In this document: piece after piece, positions 16,174 to 26,170 of the stretch
Layout: every line of letters begins with the position of its first letter
How positions within the stretch are numbered: position 1 is the first letter of the stretch
DNA from: Chlorobium ferrooxidans DSM 13031
Lineage (GTDB): Bacteria > Bacteroidota > Chlorobiia > Chlorobiales > Chlorobiaceae
DNA: 33,415 bases
Reading direction: 5' to 3'
Assembly: GCF_000168715.1 (NCBI RefSeq)
Contig: NZ_AASE01000023.1
Span: 1 to 33,415 of the forward strand
Program-made: the position numbers and the translations under genes
Notes under the pieces: generated by a model
Told to the model about the DNA's origin: nothing
The model's input: the letters and a program-made list of their open reading frames with translations, nothing else
The model's database searches: none

Positions 16174-17585
16174 AAGGTGTTTTGAGTGTGGAAGATTTCA
16201 GGGGGATTGGCGATGTTGTTACCCATGGTTCTCCGCTCCTGACGATTACTGCGCCTGTAGTGGTTATTGATTCACGGGAGGTGAAAGGGGGCGAGCTGTT
16301 TGTTGCCCTGAAGGGTGAGAGAACCGATGGCCACTGTTATGTAAGCAATGTTTTTCAGCAGGGGGCAAGCTGGGTGATGGTCAGCCGTGAGTGGTATGAA
16401 AAAGAGGGTTCACCACAGCCTCCCGAAGGCAAAGGGTTTATTGTGACCGATGATCCCGTTTCGGGTCTGCAGCAGCTTGCATCATGCTACCGTAAAACCT
16501 TTTCCATTCCCGTTGTGGCTATTGGAGGCAGCAATGGAAAGACTACGACCAAGGAGATGGTCGCTTCGGTACTTGCAACCGGATTCACAGTGCAGATGAG
16601 CCAGGGGAACAGGAACAATCATCTTGGTGTACCGCTCACCCTGCTTCAGTTACGGCCCGATACCGGTATTGCGGTTGTTGAAGTTGGAATAAACCATCCC
16701 GGAGAGATGGAGGAGCTGACGGCCATTGCCAGGCCGACCCACGGCCTGTTGACCAATATCGGCCATGAGCACCTGGAGTTTCTGATTGATCTCGATGGTG
16801 TTGCGGCTGCTGAAACACAGCTTTTCACCTATCTGCAGGAGAGTGGCGGAACCGCTTTTGTAAACGGTGATGATTCAAGGCTCAGGGCTGCCGGAGAGGC
16901 GCTTGAGGGGCCGGTCATCTACGGAACAGCTGACCTTCCGGGCCGGATCTGCCGGGCGAGGGATATCAGCGTTTGCCGGGATGGCCGCATCTCGTTCGTG
17001 TTGTGTTCAGCCGACCGAACTGAACCGGTTACCCTGAACTTTACCGGAAAACATAATGTGATCAATGCGGTTGCTGCGGCAGCTGTCGGCCTCCATTTCG
17101 GGCTGCCTCTCTCCCGTATCAGGGAGGGGCTTGAATCGCTGGTTCCGGCTCCCGGCTGGAAACGGCTCGAAGTGATGGATTCCGGCGGCCTCCGTATTCT
17201 CAATGATACCTATAACGCCAACTCCGACTCCATGCGTCTGGCCATTGATGCCCTGTGTGATCTGCCCTGTGAAGGCAAACGCATAGCGGTGCTTGGAGAT
17301 ATGCTTGAACTCGGTGCCGCCGGAGATGTTGAACATGAATCGATTGGCCGCTATATTCACGGGAGCCGCGTTGACCTGCTCTATGTTTATGGAGAGAAAG
17401 CGAGGCTGATCTGCCGGGAGTCACCGGGAAGCTGTCAGGGTCACTTTTCAACTCATGAAGAGCTGCTTGAGGCACTGCTTGAAGGGGTGCATGACGGGGA
17501 CGCGATTCTTTTCAAGGGGTCAAGGGGGATGAAGCTCGAACGTGTGGTCGAGTCGCTCATTAACACAAGAACCAAAACCAGGTAA
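16170..17585 (+). CDS. murF: UDP-MurNAc-tripeptide D-Ala-D-Ala ligase MurF
   Basis: MurF adds D-alanyl-D-alanine to UDP-MurNAc-tripeptide, completing the cytoplasmic pentapeptide precursor. The 471-residue protein has the N-terminal domain with [18 protein letters not shown], the ATP loop [12 protein letters not shown], the [13 protein letters not shown] block specific to MurF, and the C-terminal motif [15 protein letters not shown] chose the ATG at 16170, within the ATGA overlap with murE and 8 bases after GGAGAAGGAG; the in-frame GTG at 16161 is less likely. mraY follows 7 bp downstream. The ddl gene that makes its dipeptide substrate is not in this cluster. Confidence 0.96.
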   Translation: MKGVLSVEDFRGIGDVVTHGSPLLTITAPVVVIDSREVKGGELFVALKGERTDGHCYVSNVFQQGASWVMVSREWYEKEGSPQPPEGKGFIVTDDPVSGLQQLASCYRKTFSIPVVAIGGSNGKTTTKEMVASVLATGFTVQMSQGNRNNHLGVPLTLLQLRPDTGIAVVEVGINHPGEMEELTAIARPTHGLLTNIGHEHLEFLIDLDGVAAAETQLFTYLQESGGTAFVNGDDSRLRAAGEALEGPVIYGTADLPGRICRARDISVCRDGRISFVLCSADRTEPVTLNFTGKHNVINAVAAAAVGLHFGLPLSRIREGLESLVPAPGWKRLEVMDSGGLRILNDTYNANSDSMRLAIDALCDLPCEGKRIAVLGDMLELGAAGDVEHESIGRYIHGSRVDLLYVYGEKARLICRESPGSCQGHFSTHEELLEALLEGVHDGDAILFKGSRGMKLERVVESLINTRTKTR

Positions 17586-17592
17586 GATTCCC

Positions 17593-18699
17593 ATGCTTTA
17601 TTATCTGCTGAAGTACATCAATGATCTTTATCACCCTCCGGTACTTCGGGTTATTGAGTATCTCACCTTCAGGGCAAGTGCCGCAGCCATTACTGCGCTC
17701 CTGATTACGCTCTTTGTGGGGCCCCATTTCATCATGTACCTGAAATCCCGCATTGTTGAGCCGATCAAGGAGGAGGCGCCTCCCGAGCACCGGAAGAAAA
17801 AAGAGATCCCGACAATGGGCGGAATCCTTATTATTTTTTCCATAGAGGTTTCGGTAGTGCTCTGGGCTAAATTCAATGATCCGCATGTCTGGCTGATCAT
17901 GCTTGCCGTGTTCTGGATGGGCGTCATCGGGTTTATTGATGACTACCGGAAGGTGGTGCTGAAGATCAAGGGGGGCCTTTCGGCCCGTTACAAGCTGATA
18001 GGTCAGGTCACTCTCGGACTGGTGATAGGGCTCTATACCTGGTTCGATCCCGCCTTTTCAGTGCTCCTTTCAACGACTACCGTACCGTTTTTCAAGAACC
18101 TGACCATCGATTACGGGATTTTTTATATCCCTATCGTTATTTTTATCATTACCGCAGTCTCCAATGCCGTCAATCTGACCGACGGGCTTGACGGGCTCTC
18201 ATCCGGCAGTTCTGCCATTGTCGTCATGGGTCTTGGCGGCTTCTCCTATCTTGCAGGTAACGCCGTCTATGCCAGCTATCTCAATATTCCCTTTATTGCC
18301 GGAGGGGGCGAGATCGCCGTGGTCTGCATGGCTATTGTCATGTCCTGCGTCGGCTTTCTGTGGTTCAACTCCAATCCTGCCGAAATTTTCATGGGTGATA
18401 CCGGTTCTTTGGCCCTCGGCAGCGCTATCGGGGTTATCGCGCTGCTTATCAAACAGGAGCTGCTCCTGCCGGTAATGGCGGGGATATTTTTTCTTGAAAC
18501 CCTTTCGGTCTCCCTTCAGGTGCTCTATTTCAAGTATACAAAAATGCGCTTTGGCCAGGGGCGCCGTATTTTTCTTATGGCGCCGCTGCATCACCATTTT
18601 CAGTTGAAAGGGTGGGCGGAACAGAAGATTGTGATCAGGTTCTGGATTGTGACGATTCTCTTTTTTCTTGCCAGTCTCATGACCTTAAAACTCAGATAG
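17593..18699 (+). CDS. mraY: Phospho-MurNAc-pentapeptide transferase MraY
   Basis: MraY transfers phospho-MurNAc-pentapeptide to undecaprenyl phosphate, making lipid I at the inner face of the membrane. The 368-residue protein has about ten membrane segments. The catalytic acidic motifs are present: GFIDDYRK near residue 115, [15 protein letters not shown] near 195, and [11 protein letters not shown] near 265. The cytoplasmic loop [14 protein letters not shown] with its triple histidine is also present. I chose the ATG at 17593, giving the family N-terminus [11 protein letters not shown]; the longer frame overlapping murF begins with non-family sequence. Confidence 0.97.
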   Translation: MLYYLLKYINDLYHPPVLRVIEYLTFRASAAAITALLITLFVGPHFIMYLKSRIVEPIKEEAPPEHRKKKEIPTMGGILIIFSIEVSVVLWAKFNDPHVWLIMLAVFWMGVIGFIDDYRKVVLKIKGGLSARYKLIGQVTLGLVIGLYTWFDPAFSVLLSTTTVPFFKNLTIDYGIFYIPIVIFIITAVSNAVNLTDGLDGLSSGSSAIVVMGLGGFSYLAGNAVYASYLNIPFIAGGGEIAVVCMAIVMSCVGFLWFNSNPAEIFMGDTGSLALGSAIGVIALLIKQELLLPVMAGIFFLETLSVSLQVLYFKYTKMRFGQGRRIFLMAPLHHHFQLKGWAEQKIVIRFWIVTILFFLASLMTLKLR

Positions 18700-18704
18700 G
18701 GGCT

Positions 18705-20102
18705 ATGGATCTATCCGGAAAAAAAGTTACGGTCCTTGGTGCGGCAAAAAGCGGCATTGCTGCGGCACTCCTCCTGCACAGCAAGGGGGCGCAGGTCATG
18801 GTAAGCGAACTTGGCAGGATCAGTGCCGAAGCGCAGCAATCGCTTCGGGCATCAAGCATTCCCTTTGAAGATGAGGGCCACTCCGGCCGGGTTTATGATG
18901 CCGATCTCTGTGTCATCAGCCCCGGGATACCACCTACAGCAAAGGTTGTGCAAGCCATGCAGCAGAGAGGTATTGCAATCTTCAGCGAGATTGAGATCGC
19001 CGCTCTTTTCTGCCGGGCAAGAGTTGTCGGTATAACCGGTACGGATGGCAAAACCACCACCGCCACCTTGATTCACCGGATATGCGAAGCTGACGGCCTG
19101 CTGCACAACTATCGGGCATTCAGTGTCGGCAATATCGGCATACCGTTTTCGTCGATGGTTCTGGAGATGCATCCCCGGGATGTTGCTGTTGTCGAGCTGA
19201 GCAGTTACCAGCTGGAGCGCTGTGTTGCCTTCCGCCCCGATATTGCGGTGATTACCAATATTACGCCGGATCACCTTGCCCGTTATGAGGGTGATATGCA
19301 TCGGTATGCGGCGGCGAAATTCAGGATTTATCAGAATCAGGGGGAGCGCGACACGCTCATTTACAATGATGATGATCCCCTGCTCACTGCACATTTTGCC
19401 GTTGACTCCGCCAGATTTCCTTTTCAGATAGTTCCATTCAGGATGGATCAGCGCGCAGCACACGGGAGTGGCCGGAGCATGGTTTTTCTTGATAACGACA
19501 GGGTGGTTTTCCGTACCGTGAGCGGAGAGGAAACGGTTGTGGCAACAGCGGATTTTCTGAAAGAGAGTTTTCGGGGTCGTCACAATATTTATAATGTACT
19601 CGCGGCAGTTGCGGTCTCAAAGGTACTGGGTATCGAGAGCGGGGTTGTCCGTGACGTGCTTTCGGATTTCACCGGGGTCGAGCACCGTCAGGAGTTTGTC
19701 ATGACCATCAACGGTTCCGGCTGGATCAACGACTCAAAAGCGACAAACCTCAACGCCATGCGACAGGCGCTCGAATCGGCACCGGGAAAGGTGGTTCTGA
19801 TTGCCGGAGGACAGGACAAGGGAAATGATTATGCAACCATAGCCGGGCTTGTCCGGACAAAGGTTACACTGATTGTCGCTATCGGTGAATCAAAAGAGAA
19901 GCTTGTTTCGGCTTTTGAGGGTGTTGTCCCCGTCAGGCCGGCAGAGTCGCTTCAGGCGGCGGTGACCATGGCCCGACACGCCGTTGAGCGTGGAGAGAGC
20001 GTCCTCTTTTCACCGGGGTGTGCAAGTTTTGACATGTTCGAGAATTTCGAGGATCGCGGCAGGCAGTTTAAACAATGCGTTCAACAGTTATCCTCATGCT
20101 GA
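18705..20102 (+). CDS. murD: UDP-MurNAc-L-alanine:D-glutamate ligase MurD
   Basis: MurD adds D-glutamate to UDP-MurNAc-L-alanine with ATP. The 465-residue protein starts with a Rossmann-type UDP-binding domain (KVTVLGAAKSGIAAALLL). It then has the ATP loop GTDGKTTTATL, the SSYQLERCVAFRPDIAVITNITPDHLARY segment, and the C-terminal WINDSKATNLNAMRQAL and IAGGQDKGNDY blocks, all diagnostic. The ATG at 18705 lies 5 bp after mraY. A longer frame reaching back into mraY is a shadow. The end overlaps the ftsW start by 7 bp. Confidence 0.96.
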   Translation: MDLSGKKVTVLGAAKSGIAAALLLHSKGAQVMVSELGRISAEAQQSLRASSIPFEDEGHSGRVYDADLCVISPGIPPTAKVVQAMQQRGIAIFSEIEIAALFCRARVVGITGTDGKTTTATLIHRICEADGLLHNYRAFSVGNIGIPFSSMVLEMHPRDVAVVELSSYQLERCVAFRPDIAVITNITPDHLARYEGDMHRYAAAKFRIYQNQGERDTLIYNDDDPLLTAHFAVDSARFPFQIVPFRMDQRAAHGSGRSMVFLDNDRVVFRTVSGEETVVATADFLKESFRGRHNIYNVLAAVAVSKVLGIESGVVRDVLSDFTGVEHRQEFVMTINGSGWINDSKATNLNAMRQALESAPGKVVLIAGGQDKGNDYATIAGLVRTKVTLIVAIGESKEKLVSAFEGVVPVRPAESLQAAVTMARHAVERGESVLFSPGCASFDMFENFEDRGRQFKQCVQQLSSC

Positions 20103-21289
20103 ATACTCCCCAACATCACGCATCCAAAGAGGGGGCTGCTCCTGAAGCCTTGTCGCTTCCTTCCCGCGGGGAGGGAATTGCCGGAAAACTGCTCATGCTC
20201 ATTGTTGCCATTCTCATGTGCATCGGGGTGGTTGTTGTATACAGCAGCGGAGCCGGATGGGCTGAGACAAAATATGCGAGCACTGAATATTTTTTATGGA
20301 GGCAGCTTACCTTTTCCCTGCTCGGAATTGTCACTATCGTTTTGATTGCCCAGCTTGACTATCACGTTTTCTGGAAAACCAGCAAGATTATTCTTGCTGT
20401 CAGTATTGTGCTGCTGACGCTTCTTCTTGCCCTGAAAGCGGTTGGTATTATTTCCGGTGCGGCGCGCTGGATAGGGTTTGGTCCGCTCAAATTTCAGGTA
20501 TCCGATTTTGCCAAATACGCCCTGATTTTTCATTTTTCCCGTCTCATCAGCGAAAAGCAGAGTTATATCAAGGATCTCAACAGCTCGTTCTATCCCCTGC
20601 TTACCATTCTTTTGACCGTTGTTTGTCTTGTAGCTCTTGAGCCGAACTTCAGTACGGCATCACTGATCGCCATGATCGGCTTTATGCTGATGTTTATTGG
20701 CGGGGTCAGTATCCGTCATCTGCTGCTTACCGCATTGCCCCTGATTCCTGTCGCAGCCGTCTTTGCCATTGCGGCGCCCTACCGGGTAGCACGTCTGCTC
20801 TCATTTTTCAGCGGGGATGAGAAAGGGATGAGCTATCAGGTTGTCCAGGCGTTGATCGGCCTCGGAAACGGCGGGCTGTTCGGTCTTGGAATCGGAGCCA
20901 GCAAGCAGCGCCAGCTCTATCTGCCGCTCTCCTATAACGATTTTGTCTTTGTTGTTGTCGGCGAGGAGTATGGATTTGTAGGCGCCCTTGCGGTCATTGC
21001 GCTTTTTGCCGGATTTTTTTTCTGTGGTCTTATCATTGCCAAGCATGCCCCGGATAATTTCGGCAAGTATGTTGCCAGCGGTATTACCATGGCGATCTCT
21101 CTTTTTGCATTTATCAATATTGCTGTTGCCTGCCATCTGCTGCCGACAACGGGTGTTGCGCTGCCCTTTATCAGTTATGGCGGTACCGCACTGCTCTTCA
21201 ACTCCCTCGGAGTTGGTATTCTTATGAGCATATCCCGTTACAAGAAACGGGAGCTTGACCGGATTGTCAGGAATGAGGCGTCTAAATAA
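20096..21289 (+). CDS. ftsW: Septal peptidoglycan glycosyltransferase FtsW
   Basis: FtsW is a SEDS-family polytopic membrane enzyme that polymerises lipid II at the septum with FtsI. The 397-residue protein has an N-terminal tail of about 30 residues and about ten membrane helices. It contains the characteristic GAARWIGFGPLKFQVSDFAK segment, EPNFSTASL, and the C-terminal LPTTGVALPFISYGGTALL. I took the ATG at 20096, which overlaps the murD stop. The in-frame ATG at 20075 would add seven residues; neither has a strong ribosome site. murG follows 12 bp downstream. Confidence 0.95.
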   Translation: MLNTPQHHASKEGAAPEALSLPSRGEGIAGKLLMLIVAILMCIGVVVVYSSGAGWAETKYASTEYFLWRQLTFSLLGIVTIVLIAQLDYHVFWKTSKIILAVSIVLLTLLLALKAVGIISGAARWIGFGPLKFQVSDFAKYALIFHFSRLISEKQSYIKDLNSSFYPLLTILLTVVCLVALEPNFSTASLIAMIGFMLMFIGGVSIRHLLLTALPLIPVAAVFAIAAPYRVARLLSFFSGDEKGMSYQVVQALIGLGNGGLFGLGIGASKQRQLYLPLSYNDFVFVVVGEEYGFVGALAVIALFAGFFFCGLIIAKHAPDNFGKYVASGITMAISLFAFINIAVACHLLPTTGVALPFISYGGTALLFNSLGVGILMSISRYKKRELDRIVRNEASK

Positions 21290-21301
21290 AAGGATGGTTC
21301 C

Positions 21302-22399
21302 ATGAAAGTGCTTTTTGCCGGCGGCGGAACAGGCGGGCATTTGTATCCGGCAGTAGCCATGGCCGGTGAACTGCGCAAGCTTGTGGCGGATGTCGACGTT
21401 GCTTTTGCCGGCACAACAAGCGGCATTGAGGCGACCGAAGTCCCGAGACTCGGTTACCGCCTCCACCTGATTCCGGTAAAAGGGCTGAAAAGAGGACTCT
21501 CTCCCTCCAATATTCTGGCAAATCTCGGGATCATTTCCGGCTTTGCGGCCTCGGTTTTCCGGGCGGCTGCCCTGATCCGGCGTGAGGCTCCTGATGTTGT
21601 GGTCGGAACCGGAGGGTTTGTCAGCGCACCGGTGCTCCTTGCGGCCCAGCTGACGGGCAAAAAAACACTCATCCAGGAGCAGAATGCTTTTCCGGGTGTC
21701 ACAACAAAGCTGCTTTCACTGCTGGCAAGCGAAATCCATCTTGCATTTGAAGATGCACGCAGGTTTATTCCGGGATCAAGAGAGGTCTGTATTACCGGCA
21801 ATCCGGCCCGGTCATTTGTGCTGCACTCCCCTCATGAGGCGAGGGCGGCTTTCGGCCTGCATGAAGATCGCCCGACCCTTCTCGTCTTCGGAGGGAGCCG
21901 TGGCGCGCGCTCAATCAACAATGCCATACTTCAGCGCGTTCCGGAGATAACGGCATCGTCAAATATACTCTGGCAGACCGGAGCGCTTGACTTTGAGCGG
22001 ATCAAAAAGCAGGTGGTTCCCTCCCCTTATCTTGCGGTTTGTCCGTATATTGAGGAGATGGGTGCTGCATACAGCGCGGCAGATCTGGTTGTGTGCCGGG
22101 CGGGAGCGTCATCAATTGCGGAGCTTACAAATCTTGGAAAGCCTTCGGTGCTTGTCCCGTATCCCTATGCGACCGGCGATCATCAGCGCCATAATGCAAG
22201 GGCACTGGTAAAGGACGGGGCAGCCATGGTGATTGAGGATGACCATCTTGGAGATTCGGATTCAATTAAAAAAATTCTTGAGCTGCTGCATAATCCGGGA
22301 AAGCTGAAAAGCATGGGCGCCGAATCGGTAAAACTGGGCTATCCGGACGCAGCCCGTCAACTTGCCCTGCGGATTATAACGCTTGCCAAAAAACATTAA
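21302..22399 (+). CDS. murG: UDP-GlcNAc:lipid I GlcNAc transferase MurG
   Basis: MurG adds GlcNAc to lipid I to make lipid II on the inner membrane face. The 365-residue GT-B enzyme has the N-terminal glycine loop [15 protein letters not shown], a second glycine loop [31 protein letters not shown], and the donor-site segments [11 protein letters not shown] and [24 protein letters not shown]. No membrane helix is needed; a hydrophobic patch near residue 70-90 would contact the membrane. An AAGGATGG stretch precedes the ATG. murC follows 12 bp downstream. Confidence 0.97.
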   Translation: MKVLFAGGGTGGHLYPAVAMAGELRKLVADVDVAFAGTTSGIEATEVPRLGYRLHLIPVKGLKRGLSPSNILANLGIISGFAASVFRAAALIRREAPDVVVGTGGFVSAPVLLAAQLTGKKTLIQEQNAFPGVTTKLLSLLASEIHLAFEDARRFIPGSREVCITGNPARSFVLHSPHEARAAFGLHEDRPTLLVFGGSRGARSINNAILQRVPEITASSNILWQTGALDFERIKKQVVPSPYLAVCPYIEEMGAAYSAADLVVCRAGASSIAELTNLGKPSVLVPYPYATGDHQRHNARALVKDGAAMVIEDDHLGDSDSIKKILELLHNPGKLKSMGAESVKLGYPDAARQLALRIITLAKKH

Positions 22400-22411
22400 G
22401 GAGTAGAATTC

Positions 22412-23827
22412 ATGGAACTCGGGAAGACAAAAAGTGTTCATATCGTCGGAATCGGGGGTGCCGGTATGAGCGCTATAGCTGAACTGCTCCTGAAGTCAGG
22501 GTTCGGAGTAACGGGTTCTGATGTATCGACCGGAGAGGTGACCGACAAGCTTGTTGAGCATGGCGCAGTCATTTATCAGGGCCATCGTGCCGAGCAGGTT
22601 ACAGCCTGTGATGTGGTGGTCTACTCTTCAGCTATCCGGCAGGAAGAAAATGTTGAAATTATTGCCGCCCGAAAAGCAGGCATTCCGGTTATCAAAAGGG
22701 ATGAAATGCTGGGTGAGCTTATGCGCTACAAATCCGGAATCTGTATCTCCGGTACGCATGGCAAGACAACCACCACGGCCATGATCGCAACCATGCTCAT
22801 TGAGTCCGGTGAGTCGCCAACGGTCATGATCGGAGGAATCTCAGACTATTTGAAAGGCAGTACGGTTGTCGGTGAGGGGAAATACATGGTTATTGAGGCG
22901 GATGAGTTTGACCGGGCATTTTTAAAGCTAACGCCAACAATTGCCATTGTCAACAGCCTTGAGTCGGAGCATATGGATACCTATGGTACGCTTGATGACC
23001 TGAAGCAGGCCTTTATTGCCTTTGCCAACAAGGTCCCTTTTTATGGAAGGGTGATCTGTTGTGTAGACTGGCCGGAGATCAGAAAAATCATTCCTTCGCT
23101 GGACCGGGTCTATACAACGTTCGGCATTGAAGAGCCTGCCGATGTTATGGCTTATGATATTGTTCTCGAAAAACAGCGATCAACCTTTACGGTTCGGGCC
23201 TTTGGCATTGAGTATCGGGATGTCAGCATTAACGTCCCGGGACGTCATAATGTGCTTAATGCCCTTGCTGCATTTTCAACGGGTCTTGAGCTGGGAATCG
23301 CACCTGAAAGGCTGATTGTCGGTCTTGCCTGCTACAGCGGCATGAGGCGGAGATTCCAGGTGAAATTCGATAACGGCAAGGGGCTTATGGTTGTTGACGA
23401 TTATGCCCATCATCCGTCAGAAGTCAAGGCGACGGTCAAGGCGGCCAAGAGTGGCTGGGTTGATTCCCGGGTGGTTGCTGTTTTTCAGCCGCACCTCTTT
23501 TCCCGCACAAAAGAGTTTGCCGATGAGTACGGTTGGGCGCTTTCACGAGCCGATATTGTCTTTATTGCCGATGTCTACCCTTCAAGGGAGAAGGCGGTGG
23601 ATTATCCCGGAGTAGACGGCACTCTGGTTTCGACAGCGGTCAGAAAAGCCGGAGGCAAGCATGTCGAGTTTATTGCGGAGAGGGCGTCGCTTTTTGCTGC
23701 GCTCAAAGAGTATGCGGTTGATGGAACCATGCTGCTCTTCATGGGTGCGGGGGATATTACGAGGCTTGCCTCCGAAGCCGCTGAGTTCTGCCGGACCGGC
23801 GCGCTTGACGGGCGGGATCTCCTGTGA
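22412..23827 (+). CDS. murC: UDP-MurNAc:L-alanine ligase MurC
   Basis: MurC attaches L-alanine to UDP-MurNAc, the first amino acid of the stem peptide. The 471-residue protein has the N-terminal motif [19 protein letters not shown], the ATP loop [26 protein letters not shown], and the C-terminal [14 protein letters not shown] block. AAGGAG lies at a good distance before the ATG at 22412. In many bacteria murC is followed by murB or ddl; here neither is present before ftsQ. The editing enzyme PgeF, which removes serine wrongly added by MurC in other bacteria, is encoded 5 kb downstream. The stop codon overlaps a short GTG-started frame. Confidence 0.97.
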   Translation: MELGKTKSVHIVGIGGAGMSAIAELLLKSGFGVTGSDVSTGEVTDKLVEHGAVIYQGHRAEQVTACDVVVYSSAIRQEENVEIIAARKAGIPVIKRDEMLGELMRYKSGICISGTHGKTTTTAMIATMLIESGESPTVMIGGISDYLKGSTVVGEGKYMVIEADEFDRAFLKLTPTIAIVNSLESEHMDTYGTLDDLKQAFIAFANKVPFYGRVICCVDWPEIRKIIPSLDRVYTTFGIEEPADVMAYDIVLEKQRSTFTVRAFGIEYRDVSINVPGRHNVLNALAAFSTGLELGIAPERLIVGLACYSGMRRRFQVKFDNGKGLMVVDDYAHHPSEVKATVKAAKSGWVDSRVVAVFQPHLFSRTKEFADEYGWALSRADIVFIADVYPSREKAVDYPGVDGTLVSTAVRKAGGKHVEFIAERASLFAALKEYAVDGTMLLFMGAGDITRLASEAAEFCRTGALDGRDLL

Positions 23828-23919
23828 GCAGGATGAGAACACATGGTGATGGCGCAGGAGGAGCGAGCTCCGCAGCTGCGCGCTTGATGAAGCGGATGAA
23901 AAAGCTTTTTTATGCCTGA
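23824..23919 (+). other. Possible 31-codon overlapping frame linking murC and ftsQ
   Basis: A GTG at 23824 shares GTGA with the murC stop and opens a frame of 31 codons whose stop (23917-23919) overlaps the ftsQ start at 23912. The predicted peptide is Arg/Lys-rich toward its end (RLMKRMKKLFYA). It could be a translational-coupling leader, or the remnant of a longer ftsQ 5' end shifted by one base at a run of six T. It is too short to call as a gene on this evidence alone. Confidence 0.3.
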
Positions 23920-24805
23920 TTCTGAATTTCAGCAATACAAGGGAGAGCCCGTGGAGAGTGCCCCTCAGGAGTATCCGGAAGCCGGAGACAAGGGGGGGGC
24001 TTTCGATCCTCAGGTTCCGGCATACTCCGGAAACTGGAAGGCGCTGCTGTTTGTTATGGTGATTGTCTTGTCTGCCCTCTTTGCGCTTGCGCAATATGCT
24101 TCGCACTGGAAAAAAGAGGTGGTTGTCAGGGAGGTTGTCATTGACGGACTCTCAATTCTCTCCCGCAGCGAGCTGGCGGCAAATCTTAAAGGATATCAGG
24201 GGAAAAATCTGCAGCAGCTTGATGCCGCAGAGATCAGGAAACGGGTGGTTGCCTCCCCCTATGTCAAGGAGGCGGTGATCAGCAAGGAGCTGAACGGGAT
24301 TGTCCGGATAAGGATTCTTGAGCGCGTGCCGGTAGCCCTGACGGTTATTGGCGGCAGGGTCATGGCAATAGACCGGGAGGGGTTTCTTCTGCCTGCGAGA
24401 GCGGCTCTGTCAGGCCAGGTGCCGAAATTGCTTGAGGTTCGGGGTATAAGCCGGCTCAGGACCGCTCGAAATGGTCTGCAGCAGCTTGCTATTCGTGACA
24501 GCTACCTGCTCCAGCAGTTTCTGGATGCTCTTGCTTCAACGGATTATGCCCCTTTGCTGGTTCGTGAGTTCCATTTTGAAGAGAACAATCACTCCTGTTT
24601 TGTTGCTGTTCAGGCCCCTACCCGTTTTATTGTAGGCAATGATGGTAACTTCAAGGAAAAGTTGAAAAAATTCGAGATATTCTGGCAAAAGGTTGTATCA
24701 ATTAAAGGTTTTGGAACTTTCGAGACTGTGGACTTGAGGTTCAGGGACAGGATTTTTACCAGGGATCCTGTATCTCCGGAAGTCCCGCAGGTTAATCCCC
24801 TGTGA
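23912..24805 (+). CDS. ftsQ: Division protein FtsQ (POTRA domain)
   Basis: FtsQ is a bitopic inner-membrane protein that links early division proteins to FtsL, FtsB, FtsW and FtsI. The 297-residue protein has an acidic cytoplasmic tail (about 1-43), one membrane helix (about 46-66), then a periplasmic POTRA domain (about 70-140). The POTRA domain has the pattern VREVVIDGLSILSRSEL and IRKRVVASPYVKEAVISKEL. It is followed by the FtsQ/DivIB beta domain. The 84-bp gap after murC holds a short overlapping frame, and no good ribosome site precedes this ATG, so translation may depend on coupling. ftsA follows 21 bp downstream. Confidence 0.9.
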   Translation: MPDSEFQQYKGEPVESAPQEYPEAGDKGGAFDPQVPAYSGNWKALLFVMVIVLSALFALAQYASHWKKEVVVREVVIDGLSILSRSELAANLKGYQGKNLQQLDAAEIRKRVVASPYVKEAVISKELNGIVRIRILERVPVALTVIGGRVMAIDREGFLLPARAALSGQVPKLLEVRGISRLRTARNGLQQLAIRDSYLLQQFLDALASTDYAPLLVREFHFEENNHSCFVAVQAPTRFIVGNDGNFKEKLKKFEIFWQKVVSIKGFGTFETVDLRFRDRIFTRDPVSPEVPQVNPL

Positions 24806-24826
24806 TAATCATGCAAGAATAGAACA

Positions 24827-26128
24827 ATGCTGAAAAGCAATATTGCTGTTGGTCTTGATATCGGAACAACGAAGGTTTGCGTTGTTGTTGCCGAAAAAGA
24901 TGCTCTCGGTAAACTCAATGTGCTTGGCAAAGGTCGTTCAAATTCAGACGGCCTTCAAAGAGCGACTGTTGTCAATATCAACAAGACTGTTGCCGCAATC
25001 AAGGCGGCTGTAGCTGACGCCGAACGGGAGTCATCAATTCGTATCAATGGCGTCAATGTCGGCATTTCCGGGGCTCATGTTCACTGTATTCACAGTAATT
25101 CGGAAATCAGCATCAATCAGTCCGGAATTGTCAATGACTCTGATGTCAAGCGATTTCTGGAAAAAGCCAAGACCAATATCCGCTATCTGGATATTGATCA
25201 CGAAATTATCCATGTCATTCCGCAGGAGTTCATTGTTGATGATCAGGAGGGGCTGCTCGATCCTATAGGGATGGCCGGAACGACCATGCGCGGCAGCGCC
25301 TATATTGTAGTCGGTCAGCGCACCAAGATCCGCAATATCAAGCAGTGTGTCGAGAAGGCCGGACTGGAGATAAACGGGCTGACCTTTGAGCCTGTAGCCT
25401 CCGGTATGGCGGTCATAAAAGAGCGTGAGGAGAAGAGCGGAGTTGTTGTTATTGATATCGGCGGAGGAACCACCGAGGTTGCCATCTATAATAACGGAGC
25501 GATCCGCTACTCTGAAGTGATCAAGGTCGCCGGCAATGATGTAACGCACGATGTTGCTCACGGAGTCAAGGCGCTGTATGAGGTGGCCGAAGAGCTTAAA
25601 ATACAGCATGGATGCGCCTATGCCCAGTTGAGCGGCGAAGATGAAGAGCTGCTTATTGAGGGGATTGAAGGCCGGCCGCAAAAGTCATTTCCCAAAAGTT
25701 CATTGACCATGATCATAGAAGCCCGGATGATGGAGATTCTGGAGCTTGTCAGGGACTCGGTCAAACGGTCTGGTTACTATGAGTACATCAATGCCGGAGC
25801 CATTATCACCGGTGGAGGTTCGCTCCTGCCGGGTACCGAAGAGCTTGCCCGCGATGTGCTCGGGCTTGATGTCCGTATCGGATATCCGGAAGGGGTCTCG
25901 GGCGGAATCAAGGGCTCCATCAACAATCCCATGTATGCTACCGTGATGGGACTTGTCGCCCATTCGTTTCAGTATACCCCTCCCGACGATTATGGTTTCG
26001 CTTCGACAGCCGAGGTGCTGCCGAATTCTGCGCAGGCCGTCATCGAAGAAGAGAGTCCCGTTCAGGAGTCGGGACCGGCACGTAAAAAAATTGTGGATCG
26101 TATGAAGAAATTCTGGGAGCAATTGTAA
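24827..26128 (+). CDS. ftsA: Actin-like division protein FtsA
   Basis: FtsA is an actin-like ATPase that tethers FtsZ filaments to the membrane and signals to the downstream divisome. The 433-residue protein has the phosphate-1 motif VGLDIGTTKVCVVVAE, the FtsA-specific 1C subdomain (about residues 85-165), phosphate-2 VVVIDIGGGTTEVAIY, and the adenosine motif GAIITGGGSLLPG. The C-terminus, KKIVDRMKKFWEQL, is a basic amphipathic helix like the membrane-targeting sequence of the family, connected by a flexible acidic linker. It lies just before ftsZ, 42 bp away. Confidence 0.97.
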   Translation: MLKSNIAVGLDIGTTKVCVVVAEKDALGKLNVLGKGRSNSDGLQRATVVNINKTVAAIKAAVADAERESSIRINGVNVGISGAHVHCIHSNSEISINQSGIVNDSDVKRFLEKAKTNIRYLDIDHEIIHVIPQEFIVDDQEGLLDPIGMAGTTMRGSAYIVVGQRTKIRNIKQCVEKAGLEINGLTFEPVASGMAVIKEREEKSGVVVIDIGGGTTEVAIYNNGAIRYSEVIKVAGNDVTHDVAHGVKALYEVAEELKIQHGCAYAQLSGEDEELLIEGIEGRPQKSFPKSSLTMIIEARMMEILELVRDSVKRSGYYEYINAGAIITGGGSLLPGTEELARDVLGLDVRIGYPEGVSGGIKGSINNPMYATVMGLVAHSFQYTPPDDYGFASTAEVLPNSAQAVIEEESPVQESGPARKKIVDRMKKFWEQL

Positions 26129-26170
26129 TGGTCGCAGCAAACATGAGCGATTTAAAGGGAGAACTGACTG

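Noticed and set aside
18852..19583. 243-residue minus-strand frame opposite murD
   Set aside because: Shadow of murD; no conserved motif and no plausible start signal.
20801..21466. 221-residue minus-strand frame opposite ftsW and murG
   Set aside because: Antisense to two clear genes, polar and without motifs, despite its length.
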